From NCBI GenBank assembly GCA_943330985.1, contig CALQJV010000071.1, forward strand, positions 1 to 6,683: a DNA stretch of 6,683 nt, read 5' to 3'. Shown here piece after piece: positions 1 through 6,232 of this stretch (its first letter is position 1; every line of letters begins with the position of its first letter). Source of the stretch: Chitinophaga pinensis (GTDB lineage: Bacteria > Bacteroidota > Bacteroidia > M30B66). The position numbers were made by a program, and so were the translations under genes. The notes below the pieces were generated by a model. That model was not told the DNA's origin and made no database searches. It saw nothing but the letters and a program-made list of their open reading frames with translations.

Positions 1-324
1 CCCATTGCTGTATCTCATTTCAAAATGCCTGTTTTGGGATATCGATTAGGCGATTTTTGTTATGTTACGGATGCGAAAACAATTGCTCCCGAAGAGATTG
101 AAAAAATGAAGGGGAGTAAAGTTATAGTATTGAACGCCCTTAGGAAAGAGACTCACCCTTCGCATTTAACTCTTAACGAAGCCGTTTCCATTTTAAACTA
201 TATCAAACCCGAGCAAGCATATTTGACTCACATAAGCCATCAAATGGGTCTGCATAAATTGGTGGAAGCCGAATTGCCAGAATTTATTAAAATTGCTTAC
301 GATGGTTTAATTGTGAATTTGTAA
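1..324 (+). CDS. MBL-fold metallo-hydrolase, PhnP-like (C-terminal part)
   Basis: The reading frame is open from base 1 to a TAA at 322-324, giving the last 107 residues of a protein whose start lies left of the window. Seen: VTD at residues 22-24, fitting the metal-bridging Asp of metallo-beta-lactamase folds; then ALRKETHPSH at 46-55, the substrate or metal-site His segment of PhnP-like enzymes; then LTHISHQMGLH at 75-85, which carries the conserved final His ligand (H77) of the di-metal site; and a closing YDGLIVNL. This order is typical of the PhnP/RNase Z-like branch of the family (COG1235), which hydrolyses phosphodiester or related bonds in the cytoplasm. The exact substrate cannot be told. 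The N-terminal HxHxDH motif lies outside the window. The gene converges on the next one with only 15 bp between stops, and no hairpin terminator is evident there. Confidence 0.85.
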   Translation, partial: PIAVSHFKMPVLGYRLGDFCYVTDAKTIAPEEIEKMKGSKVIVLNALRKETHPSHLTLNEAVSILNYIKPEQAYLTHISHQMGLHKLVEAELPEFIKIAYDGLIVNL

Positions 325-339
325 GTTGATTTTTAGATG

Positions 340-2259
340 CTAGCCAAATAAAACTACACTACCTTTTTTCACATGTTTCTTTCCTGATTGATCAATAAAA
401 CTACTTCTGAAAGTATAATTTCCGGCAGGCATCATATTGCCGTTGGTTGATTTTCCCGACCAGGATTTATTAAGATTATTGGAAACAAAAACTTCATTTC
501 CCCATTGATCAAAAATTACCATCAAATAGGTAGAATCCATAATTCCTGTAACAACAACATTAAACGAATCGTTTACTAAATCATCGTTTGGTGTAAATGC
601 AGTTGGAGCAAAAAACGTCAAGACGAAATCGATTGTAACGGGCTTAGAAATTGAATCTCTACATCCAAATGCATTAATTGCAATAAGTTTCACATCGAAT
701 GTACCAGAGCCGGGGAAAACATAATTGGGCTCGTACAAATTCGAATACTCGCCTGTTCCAAAGTCCCAATAAAAGGCAGTGGCATTATCTGTTTGATTGA
801 TAAAAGAAACGGTAGGAAACAAACCCGGAATTGGAACTGTATCGGGAGAAAAGATAAAATCTGGAACCAAATTAAATCGGTAATCTGGAACCTCAACAAT
901 ATAGGAAAGAATACAACCAAAACTATCTCGAACGGTTAAATTATAAAAACCAGTTAACAAACTATCAATAAAGGTCGTGTCGTTGCGTTGATCATATGCG
1001 CTCCAAAAATAAGAGTACTCTTGACGATTTAGACGTTCAACGAAAGGAGTTCCTCCACTGGCAACAACAATTGCAGAACCCAACCCAAAAGAACATGTGT
1101 CGTCGGAAATTGTAATGACTGCATCGAAATTATTGGCATCCGACATGAAAATTGAATCGACGGTAAAACAAAAACCTGAAGTAACGGTTATGATTTGCCA
1201 ACCGAAAGTTAAATTCTGCGCAATGGCATTTGTTTGTCCCGATGGACTCCAATAATAAGAAATAGGAGCCGTACCGTTTTGGATTTGCACTTCGGCCCTT
1301 CCGTTATTAGATCTGCAGTCAACCGCCTGCAATTGATTAACTGAAGTAATCTCAACAGAATTAAAACTAAATGCTAAGAGTTGTGTATCGAGATTAATAT
1401 TTCCGCAATTGTCTTCTACTAAACCGGCTAATTGAATCTCATAGAGTCCACCTTGAGTTAAATTCTGATCTAATAGCAAAGTAAAATCTTTGTCATAAAA
1501 TCCACCATTAATACAGGCAATACTTGTTACATCGCTAATTGGAACTGTATTCCCAGAAGGATCAAATAATTGAAACATCGAGGCGTCAACTGTATTACAT
1601 TTTACAAACTCACTGAAACTAAAAGAAACAGCATTTGCTCCACAAGAAACTTGCGAAGTAACGGCCAACAATGATGGAGGAGTAATGTCAATTATTCCAG
1701 CGGTAGAAAGTGATAAATCGAGTTGATAACCACATTGATTTAAGCCAGAAAAGTTGTTCACTAACAGTGCATAAACATCGCCTGCGGCAACCGTAATACG
1801 GGGTTCATCTTGAGGATTAGGTCCATCATTCATACCTGTAATTGCAGCAGGGACAGTAGAACCATTAAAATCGCAGCCTACTTCTAATGTTGGATCAGTC
1901 GCAATATCTGCACACGTTGCATTTGTTAAATTGTATAAAGCCCAATCGTAATCGTTATTGCAATTTGGAATAATGTTAAATCCAAATAAACCAGGAGTTT
2001 GAACATTGATTATGTACCAAGCATTATTTCTTTCACCACTTGTAACGCAACTTGAATTAACCTCACCTAAATAATTTCCTTCTCCATTAAATGAAGCCGT
2101 TTGATTAAATGAAATCGAACACACCGTGTAAGCTCCTAAACAATCTCCCGGTAATGGAACTTGCGAAAAAGCAACTTGGTTAAATATGACATTAATCAGC
2201 ACTATAAGTACAGCTCTGATATATAAATGTGTTTTTTTTTGCATAATTAAGCTCTGCAT
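340..2259 (-). CDS. Large secreted modular protein with T9SS type B (gliding-associated) C-terminal domain
   Basis: This is a secreted, probably surface-attached or adhesin-like protein of 639 residues from the ATG at 2259. The frame is open further to a TTG at 2289, but that TTG overlaps a promoter -7 box, so I prefer ATG 2259, or ATG 2244. Residue numbers here count from 2259. A signal peptide covers about 1-33 (basic MQKKTHLYIR, hydrophobic core, end at AFSQ). A Cys-rich beta-sandwich N-domain follows at about 35-190, like the first domain of many Bacteroidota adhesins. An Ig-like domain starting DITPPSLL spans about 191-298 and resembles Big_5/SbsA-like modules. Two SprB-like repeats follow at about 305-458. 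A PKD domain lies at about 463-543 (FYWDFGTG at 496-503). The CHU_C/type B sorting domain runs from about 551 to the end (APTAFTPNDDLVNDSF, FDQWGNEVF, PAGNYTF). Known: such tails direct export through the T9SS. The ligand is unknown. Confidence 0.87.
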   Translation of the reverse strand: MQSLIMQKKTHLYIRAVLIVLINVIFNQVAFSQVPLPGDCLGAYTVCSISFNQTASFNGEGNYLGEVNSSCVTSGERNNAWYIINVQTPGLFGFNIIPNCNNDYDWALYNLTNATCADIATDPTLEVGCDFNGSTVPAAITGMNDGPNPQDEPRITVAAGDVYALLVNNFSGLNQCGYQLDLSLSTAGIIDITPPSLLAVTSQVSCGANAVSFSFSEFVKCNTVDASMFQLFDPSGNTVPISDVTSIACINGGFYDKDFTLLLDQNLTQGGLYEIQLAGLVEDNCGNINLDTQLLAFSFNSVEITSVNQLQAVDCRSNNGRAEVQIQNGTAPISYYWSPSGQTNAIAQNLTFGWQIITVTSGFCFTVDSIFMSDANNFDAVITISDDTCSFGLGSAIVVASGGTPFVERLNRQEYSYFWSAYDQRNDTTFIDSLLTGFYNLTVRDSFGCILSYIVEVPDYRFNLVPDFIFSPDTVPIPGLFPTVSFINQTDNATAFYWDFGTGEYSNLYEPNYVFPGSGTFDVKLIAINAFGCRDSISKPVTIDFVLTFFAPTAFTPNDDLVNDSFNVVVTGIMDSTYLMVIFDQWGNEVFVSNNLNKSWSGKSTNGNMMPAGNYTFRSSFIDQSGKKHVKKGSVVLFG

Positions 2260-2286
2260 AATATACCAGAGTTTTCGGTCTATGTA

Positions 2287-2294
2287 CAAAAATA
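2287..2294 (-). promoter_or_regulatory. Bacteroidota -7 promoter box for the type B secreted protein
   Basis: Read on the minus strand this is TATTTTTG, an exact match to the Bacteroidota sigma-ABfr -7 consensus TAnnTTTG. I see no good -33 TTTG at the usual distance. Transcription would start near 2280, about 20 nt before the ATG at 2259. The TTG codon at 2289 lies inside the box, which argues against using that TTG as the start. Confidence 0.5.
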
Positions 2295-2413
2295 GTTAAA
2301 ACTGCGATAGATTAATCATTCTATTGAAATTATTGGTGTTTGATTGCTTGAATTCAGAAAAAATAATTTTACAACGAACACATTATCTGATTTATACAAA
2401 TGCAAAAAGACAA

Positions 2414-3313
2414 TTAAAAATAGTAGGGAAGCAGTTTGAAATTATTCGATTTTGACCATTGAATAGTTGGGGCAGGAATTTTTATCCACCGAAATGTGCT
2501 CGCAAAGGTTTTCCAAACCTTTCCTTTAATAGGCAGCTTAAGTAAGTCTATATCAAACGACATCGACCAAGTTGAAAATCGTTCGACCGATGAATAATCG
2601 TATAATACAACTTGATTGGTCCAAATATTATCTCTTCCTCCGAGCATACCGCTTGCATTATACCCCATACTCAAACAAAACCAAGCATCATGTTTTATTG
2701 GAATACTTAGCCAATATGTTTGTCCATTATAATCTTTTAGCATTTTTTCGATTTTTGTTTTTCCCAATATTTCGGGTCGCTGATCTGCATAATTTGTTGG
2801 ATGATAGGAATATTTGAGAAGAATTCTTTGCTGATTGAAAAAATGTTGTTGGGTGTAAAACAAACCTGCGCCAGCAACATTGGCGGCCATATCTCCAAGA
2901 GAAAACCCCCACCCCGACGAAAAGCCATCGAAAACTTCAATGGTAGTCATAAAACAAAGCGGAACAATGGTCGAGCGCAAAGCCAAGTTCTCGCTTTCCA
3001 AACCAAGCGTTTGTTGACTCGAATACAGCCATTGAGCAGCCCACCATGAAGTAGTTGCATGCCCCAATTTATCCATGCCTTTCCATTCTGGGATATCGTT
3101 AAAAAAATGGAAGCGTTTAAATGCATAATCACGATACCAAGTTTGATAAAGTGCTGTCATCGAACCAACATAAACGGCCCCGATAACTGAATTTGTAGCT
3201 AAAAAAGGATGCTTTATGTGTTTTTTTTCTGGCTTTTCGATATTTTTTTGTGCAAACAACAAACTTGTCATTAAACACATTAACAGAATATTAACTACTA
3301 TATATCGTTTCAC
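2414..3313 (-). CDS. DUF2279 domain-containing exported protein
   Basis: The protein has 299 residues. The start is GTG at 3313, chosen because it gives a complete signal peptide: basic MKR, hydrophobic to residue 20, likely cleavage near LLFAQ. The later ATG at codon 12 would lose the basic end, and no in-frame ATG lies just upstream. The DUF2279 signature is clear at about 60-150: RFHFFNDIPEWKGMDKLGH at 67-85, then EVFDGFSSGWGFSLGDMAAN at 126-145, with conserved acidic, His and Asn residues in weakly hydrophobic helices. The remaining 150 residues are rich in aromatics and beta-like (LLKYSYHP, WLSIPIKHDAWFCLSMGYN) and may be an envelope-associated beta domain. Known: DUF2279 (YfiM-related) proteins are common in Bacteroidota, are predicted periplasmic or membrane proteins, and have no settled function. 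The gene lies upstream of the type B secreted protein on the same strand, about 154 bp away, and is divergent from tRNA-Ser. Confidence 0.85.
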   Translation of the reverse strand: MKRYIVVNILLMCLMTSLLFAQKNIEKPEKKHIKHPFLATNSVIGAVYVGSMTALYQTWYRDYAFKRFHFFNDIPEWKGMDKLGHATTSWWAAQWLYSSQQTLGLESENLALRSTIVPLCFMTTIEVFDGFSSGWGFSLGDMAANVAGAGLFYTQQHFFNQQRILLKYSYHPTNYADQRPEILGKTKIEKMLKDYNGQTYWLSIPIKHDAWFCLSMGYNASGMLGGRDNIWTNQVVLYDYSSVERFSTWSMSFDIDLLKLPIKGKVWKTFASTFRWIKIPAPTIQWSKSNNFKLLPYYF

Positions 3314-3358
3314 GACCGCAAGATCGTAAAAGGTTTTTAAGTTTTTTTTATTTTTTTA

Positions 3359-3389
3359 TTTGGGGGAACGCTTTCAAATGCTAATTTTG
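3359..3389 (+). promoter_or_regulatory. Bacteroidota promoter (TTTG -33 / TAATTTTG -7) of tRNA-Ser
   Basis: TTTG at 3359-3362 and TAATTTTG at 3382-3389 match the Bacteroidota -33 and -7 (TAnnTTTG) elements, with 19 bases between them. This is the best promoter in the window. The predicted transcription start is about 4-7 nt after the -7 box, which falls at or next to the tRNA 5' end at 3395. Confidence 0.75.
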
Positions 3390-3394
3390 CCCCC

Positions 3395-3482
3395 GGAGAA
3401 ATGGCAGAGCGGTCGATTGCGGCAGTCTTGAAAACTGTTGACTGTAACAGGTCCGGGGGTTCGAATCCCTCTTTCTCCGCCA
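3395..3482 (+). tRNA. trnS: tRNA-Ser, anticodon UGA
   Basis: This is an 88-nt class II tRNA with encoded CCA. The acceptor stem GGAGAAA (3395-3401) pairs with TTTCTCC (3472-3478), followed by discriminator G3479 and CCA at 3480-3482. The anticodon stem GCAGT (3422-3426) pairs with ACTGT (3434-3438) around the loop CTTGAAA, placing anticodon TGA at 3429-3431, which reads UCA and other UCN codons. The long variable arm at about 3439-3454 is typical of tRNA-Ser. The T arm is GGGGG, loop TTCGAAT, then CCCTC with one G-U pair. All arms are intact, so it should be functional. It is a single-gene unit with its own promoter at 3359-3389 and terminator at 3482-3522. A degraded copy lies 117 bp downstream. 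Confidence 0.96.
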
Positions 3483-3522
3483 AAACTTAAAAAGCCCGTC
3501 GTTGATGGGCTTTTTAAGTTTT
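3482..3522 (+). terminator. Intrinsic terminator of tRNA-Ser
   Basis: Arms 3482-3500 and 3504-3522 form a 19-bp stem with one G-U pair and a 3-base loop (GTT). The A-rich 5' arm and T-rich 3' arm surround a GCCC/GGGC core. The hairpin starts within the CCA of the tRNA. The A/T symmetry means it could also work in the reverse direction. Confidence 0.9.
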
Positions 3523-3598
3523 ATTAATCAGCTAAACTAGGTTCTTAATAGACAAAAGGGGGGATATCAAGAAATATAGTATTACTAGATGAAGCTTT

Positions 3599-3673
3599 GG
3601 AGATTGCGGTCCCATCGGGAAAAACTGTTGAAGTTACAGGTCCGGGGGTTCCCCCATCGGGGCTTCTCCGCCA
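3599..3673 (+). pseudogene. Degenerate tRNA-Ser copy
   Basis: Aligned with the intact tRNA, this copy keeps GGA of the acceptor, lacks the next 17 nt (the end of the acceptor 5' arm and the D arm), then resumes at GATTGCGG (3602-3609). The 5' side of the anticodon stem and the anticodon itself are replaced by a segment with CCCATCGGG (3611-3619), while the 3' side AAAACTGTTGA is kept. The variable arm is nearly unchanged. In the T arm, GGGGGTTC is kept, but the rest of the loop and the 3' side of the T stem become CCCCATCGGGG (3652-3662). TTCTCCGCCA at the 3' end is intact. There is no anticodon, no D arm and no recognisable upstream promoter box, so it cannot serve as a normal tRNA. Whether it is transcribed is unknown. 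Confidence 0.85.
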
Positions 3674-3711
3674 AAACTTAAAAAGCCCGTCGTTGATGGG
3701 CTTTTTAGTTT
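3674..3711 (+). terminator. Second copy of the tRNA-Ser terminator
   Basis: The 5' arm is unchanged from the first terminator. The 3' arm has lost one A and its last T has become A, so the stem has about 17 pairs, one bulged base and the same GTT loop. It may still stop transcription arriving from the tRNA region or from an unseen promoter. Confidence 0.65.
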
Positions 3712-3737
3712 ATTAACCAGCGAGACTAGGTTCTTGG

Positions 3738-3872
3738 ATGAAATTCACTGCTTACATTCTTAAAAGTTCCAAAGACGGAGGTTATTTTTACGGATACACT
3801 TCTGATTTAGAAGCTCGATTGTTTGGGATTATCAGAAAGTTCCTTCTGTTGTATTTTCTAAATAAGAATTAA
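3738..3872 (+). pseudogene. Truncated GIY-YIG nuclease ORF (YhbQ/UPF0213-like N-terminus)
   Basis: ATG at 3738 opens a 44-codon ORF ending at TAA 3870-3872. Residues 1-28 match the start of the small single-domain GIY-YIG family: MKFTAYILKSSKDGG, then YFYGYTSDLEARL at 16-28. These correspond to the first (GIY-like) strand, the YIG strand and the helix with the conserved Arg (R27). The family is normally about 80-100 residues long and continues with an xxHN segment and a later catalytic Glu. Here the frame turns into FGIIRKFLLLYFLNKN and stops, so those residues are missing. The position of the YIG Tyr appears to be Phe (F17). I could not recognise the rest of the domain in the other frames up to 3940. 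It starts just 3 bp after the second tRNA/terminator repeat. It is probably inactive; a short expressed peptide cannot be excluded. Confidence 0.7.
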
Positions 3873-3940
3873 AGTTATTTTAACCATCGAGAACATTTCA
3901 AGATTTTTGTTGTTTAAAATTTGAATTCAATACATTCTTA

Positions 3941-5374
3941 ATGACAAGATATTTTTTAAAAACGTTACTATTTATCCTTTTCCTAGGACAAAATATTCAA
4001 GCCCAATCCATAGTAAGTGGAGGAATATATTCTAATACTACTTGGACATTGGCCAATAGTCCTTACTTGATGACTGGCAATACAGTAGTATTTCCTGGAG
4101 TAACACTCAACATCGAACCAGGAGTTGAAGTTCGAGTAAAGGAAAACGGAATGTCTGGAACGCAGTATTATTTAGAAACCCGTGGTACAATTAATATGGT
4201 TGGTACTTCTGATGCACCTATTACGTTCAGAGCAGATACAGCCCTAACCACAGTTGGTTCTTGGCAAGGATTCATAATCAAAAACTCACAAGGTGGAAGT
4301 ATCAATTATAACTACGTTAATGTTGCCAATACCATTTCCTGCTTCGAATATGACGGTTCAGTTCCTTCTTCAATCCAATTGAATCAATGTAACTTCAGCT
4401 ATAATGGTTATGCTGTTTTGGTCGGGACAGATTTAAACGCCAAAGACTGTAATTTTTTCGGGAACGAAAATGCCATCTATGGTTGGGCAAATTTTACTTT
4501 CCTAAACTGTTTATTCGACGATAACATTTCGGCTCTTTCTATATATGCTAATAGCCTTGAAATGAACAATTGTGTGGTTCGAAATAATAATTTGGGCATT
4601 AACATAAATACGGGTTCAATCAGTGGCACGCTAGTTAGAAATACCCTATTTGAGAACAATATAATTGCATACAATTATGGCAATAACGGCTTAATTGACT
4701 CTTGTATTTTTATTGGTAATACCGAAGCAGTTATAAATACTACATACTTGACAGTAAGTAACAGTATTTTCAGCAATAACGGCACCGCTCTTCAAGTGGG
4801 CTTTGGATCACAGGTTAACGAATGCTTAATTGAGCAGAATCAAACGGGTGTGGCCTTGGGACCAATAAGTTTTGGCCAGCCAATGCCTATTATAGAAAAT
4901 AACCGTATTTGTTCAAACGTCTTGTATAACATCGACAACCGTACTGATCTGAATATATTTATCCCGACTAATTGTTTCTGTATTACTGATTCAACGGAAA
5001 TAGAAGCAAAGATTTTTGATGGCTACGATGATATTTCCAAGGGTCTTATCAGCTATGCCATTTTCGACACAAGCTGTGCAAACGTTTTGAGAGTGATAAA
5101 TAAATCCGGAGAGCCAACTTCGCTGGAGGAAAATAAAATTCAGGAAGCCATTCAAGTTTTTCCGAATCCAGTAATTGATCAACTGACCATTTCCAACAAC
5201 AATTCCTTCAATGCTTTTGCACTCAATTCAATTGATGGAAAGGAAGTTCTACATGATGGACTTGGGTCTGGAAATAATTATATCAATGTGTCTAATCTAA
5301 AATCAGGAATTTATTTTCTAGTCTTGAGTGGATCTGGAAAACAAAGTAGTATTTTGAAATTAGTGCATTTGTAA
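3941..5374 (+). CDS. Secreted right-handed beta-helix protein with T9SS type A sorting domain
   Basis: The protein has 477 residues. A signal peptide covers 1-22 (MTRYFLKTLLFILFLGQNIQAQ). Residues 23-110 resemble the N-cap of bacterial parallel beta-helix proteins (GNTVVFPGVTLNIEPGVEVRV, 46-66; APITFRAD, 92-99; GSWQGFII, 106-113). Residues 115-325 are repeated rungs of about 20 residues, seen as C/N-x-x-F-x-x-N steps at 150, 170, 190, 211, 234, 255, 274 and 295. Residues 330-395 form a linker. From about 400 comes the Por secretion tail: VFPNPVIDQLTIS, IDGKEVL, LKSGIYFLVL and a basic SSILKLVHL end. Known: this tail marks export and surface anchoring or release by the T9SS, and such helices often bind or cleave polysaccharide. 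No pectate-lyase catalytic residues are identifiable here, so enzyme activity is unproven. It converges on pcm with 34 bp between them. The start is the first ATG with a good signal peptide. Confidence 0.88.
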   Translation: MTRYFLKTLLFILFLGQNIQAQSIVSGGIYSNTTWTLANSPYLMTGNTVVFPGVTLNIEPGVEVRVKENGMSGTQYYLETRGTINMVGTSDAPITFRADTALTTVGSWQGFIIKNSQGGSINYNYVNVANTISCFEYDGSVPSSIQLNQCNFSYNGYAVLVGTDLNAKDCNFFGNENAIYGWANFTFLNCLFDDNISALSIYANSLEMNNCVVRNNNLGININTGSISGTLVRNTLFENNIIAYNYGNNGLIDSCIFIGNTEAVINTTYLTVSNSIFSNNGTALQVGFGSQVNECLIEQNQTGVALGPISFGQPMPIIENNRICSNVLYNIDNRTDLNIFIPTNCFCITDSTEIEAKIFDGYDDISKGLISYAIFDTSCANVLRVINKSGEPTSLEENKIQEAIQVFPNPVIDQLTISNNNSFNAFALNSIDGKEVLHDGLGSGNNYINVSNLKSGIYFLVLSGSGKQSSILKLVHL

Positions 5375-5408
5375 AAAAGAGTAGAGGTATTAATTCAAAA
5401 GGCACTAA

Positions 5409-6059
5409 TCAATTTTTCCTCTCCAACAAAGGCACAAAACGAAACTCTCCATGTTCTTCGATAACAATGGATCCATCGATTTTTTTGTCGAGCACATGCA
5501 TTATTTGTTTGCCGTCTTGTCCTACCGGAATAACCATGCGACCACCGGGTTTAAGTTGATCGATTAATGCTTGTGGAATGGATGGTGCACCTGCTGTAAC
5601 AATAATTTTATCGAATGGTGCATAAACAGGTTGGCCCAAATACCCATCACCAAAAAACAAACGTGCGGGAACATTCATCTCTTCCAAAAGTTTCTTGGTG
5701 CGTAAATACAAAGTATGCTGACGTTCGATACTGAATATTTTGATTTTAAACTGAGCCAATACAGCGGTTTGATATCCACTGCCAGTTCCAATTTCCAATA
5801 CTTTTTCGCCTGGAATTAAATCTAGCAGTTGCGTTTGAATAGCCACAGTAGAGGGATGAGAAATAGTTTGCCCGGCTCCAATTTGAAAGGCAATATCCTG
5901 ATAGGCTTTTTCGGCAAATACCAAATCTTGAAAAAATTGATGCCGAGGAACCTCTCGAATTGCATCCAACACACGTTCATTTACTATTCCATGAACACGT
6001 AAATCATCCACCATTCGCTTGCGCAATCCTTGATATCTGTAGGAATCGGGTATTAACAT
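5409..6059 (-). CDS. pcm: Protein-L-isoaspartate O-methyltransferase
   Basis: A cytoplasmic repair enzyme that transfers a methyl group from S-adenosylmethionine to isoaspartyl residues in aged proteins, beginning their return to aspartate. At 216 residues it has the usual bacterial length. Seen in order: VPRHQFF at 37-43; AYQDIAFQIGAGQTISHPS at 52-70, which is the family's GQTISxP substrate motif; SAM motif I VLEIGTGSGYQTAVLA at 87-102; acidic SIER at 110-113, which would hold the SAM ribose; GDGYLG at 137-142; FDKIIVTAGAP at 149-159; and LKPGGRMVIPVG at 169-180. All core motifs are intact. The ATG at 6059 gives the normal N-terminus (LIPDSYRYQGLRKRMVDDL). It is convergent with the beta-helix gene and divergent from the oxidoreductase, so it is probably its own transcription unit. 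I found no convincing promoter box upstream. Confidence 0.97.
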   Translation of the reverse strand: MLIPDSYRYQGLRKRMVDDLRVHGIVNERVLDAIREVPRHQFFQDLVFAEKAYQDIAFQIGAGQTISHPSTVAIQTQLLDLIPGEKVLEIGTGSGYQTAVLAQFKIKIFSIERQHTLYLRTKKLLEEMNVPARLFFGDGYLGQPVYAPFDKIIVTAGAPSIPQALIDQLKPGGRMVIPVGQDGKQIMHVLDKKIDGSIVIEEHGEFRFVPLLERKN

Positions 6060-6208
6060 AGATTGGGTAAAATCAGAATCCTAAAATTAATCCATCGCCT
6101 ATTCTATTTTATTTTATAAACAGGCTTTCGTCCACAAAATAATGTTCATTTTTTTCTATCATTTTTCAACATTATTTACATGTACAATTTCGTTTTAATG
6201 AAAATGAT

Positions 6209-6216
6209 TAGGTTTG
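6209..6216 (+). promoter_or_regulatory. Bacteroidota -7 promoter box for the Gfo/Idh/MocA gene
   Basis: TAGGTTTG matches TAnnTTTG exactly. The only -33 candidate is a TTTCG near 6188-6192, a partial match at about the right distance. The predicted start near 6222 would leave a leader of about 10 nt before the ATG at 6233. The rest of 6060-6232 is AT-rich with no gene that I can see. Confidence 0.5.
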
Positions 6217-6232
6217 CGGAAAATTGATAATT

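Larger units (their letters stand above)
3395..3735 (+). repeat. Direct repeat: intact tRNA-Ser/terminator unit and a decayed second copy
   Basis: Unit 1 is about 3395-3546 and unit 2 about 3599-3735, with offsets of 187-191 bases between matching positions. Each holds tRNA-Ser sequence, the hairpin terminator and a short 3' flank (TTATTAAtCAG...ACTAGGTTCTT). The longest identical block is 44 nt: 3473-3516 equals 3664-3707, covering the tRNA 3' end and most of the terminator. The 50-odd bases between the units (about 3547-3598) are AT-rich apart from a run of six G. I see no gene or promoter in them. Confidence 0.88.

Noticed and set aside
690..920. A 76-codon minus-strand ORF
   Set aside because: It lies in another frame inside the type B secreted protein, and the host frame has clear PKD and SprB-like domain content there.
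2572..3132. Several 60-80 codon ORFs on both strands
   Set aside because: They overlap the DUF2279 gene in other frames, resemble no protein family, and lack convincing starts.
3599..3673. A second functional tRNA-Ser, D-armless
   Set aside because: The D arm, the 5' side of the anticodon stem, the anticodon and the normal T loop are all absent, and there is no promoter match upstream.
3482..3711. Repeated hairpins as a CRISPR array
   Set aside because: There are only two copies, and they are terminators within a tRNA duplication, with no regular spacers or cas genes.
3915..3923. TAAAATTTG as a promoter box for the beta-helix gene
   Set aside because: It has one base too many between TA and TTTG, and no -33 element stands at a fitting distance.
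4477..5182. Minus-strand ORFs of 63-65 codons
   Set aside because: They are shadows of the beta-helix gene, with no family features.
6135..6142. TTATTTTG on the minus strand as a -7 box for pcm
   Set aside because: It has one mismatch at a key base (TT instead of TA), no matching -33, and a long leader; too weak to list.
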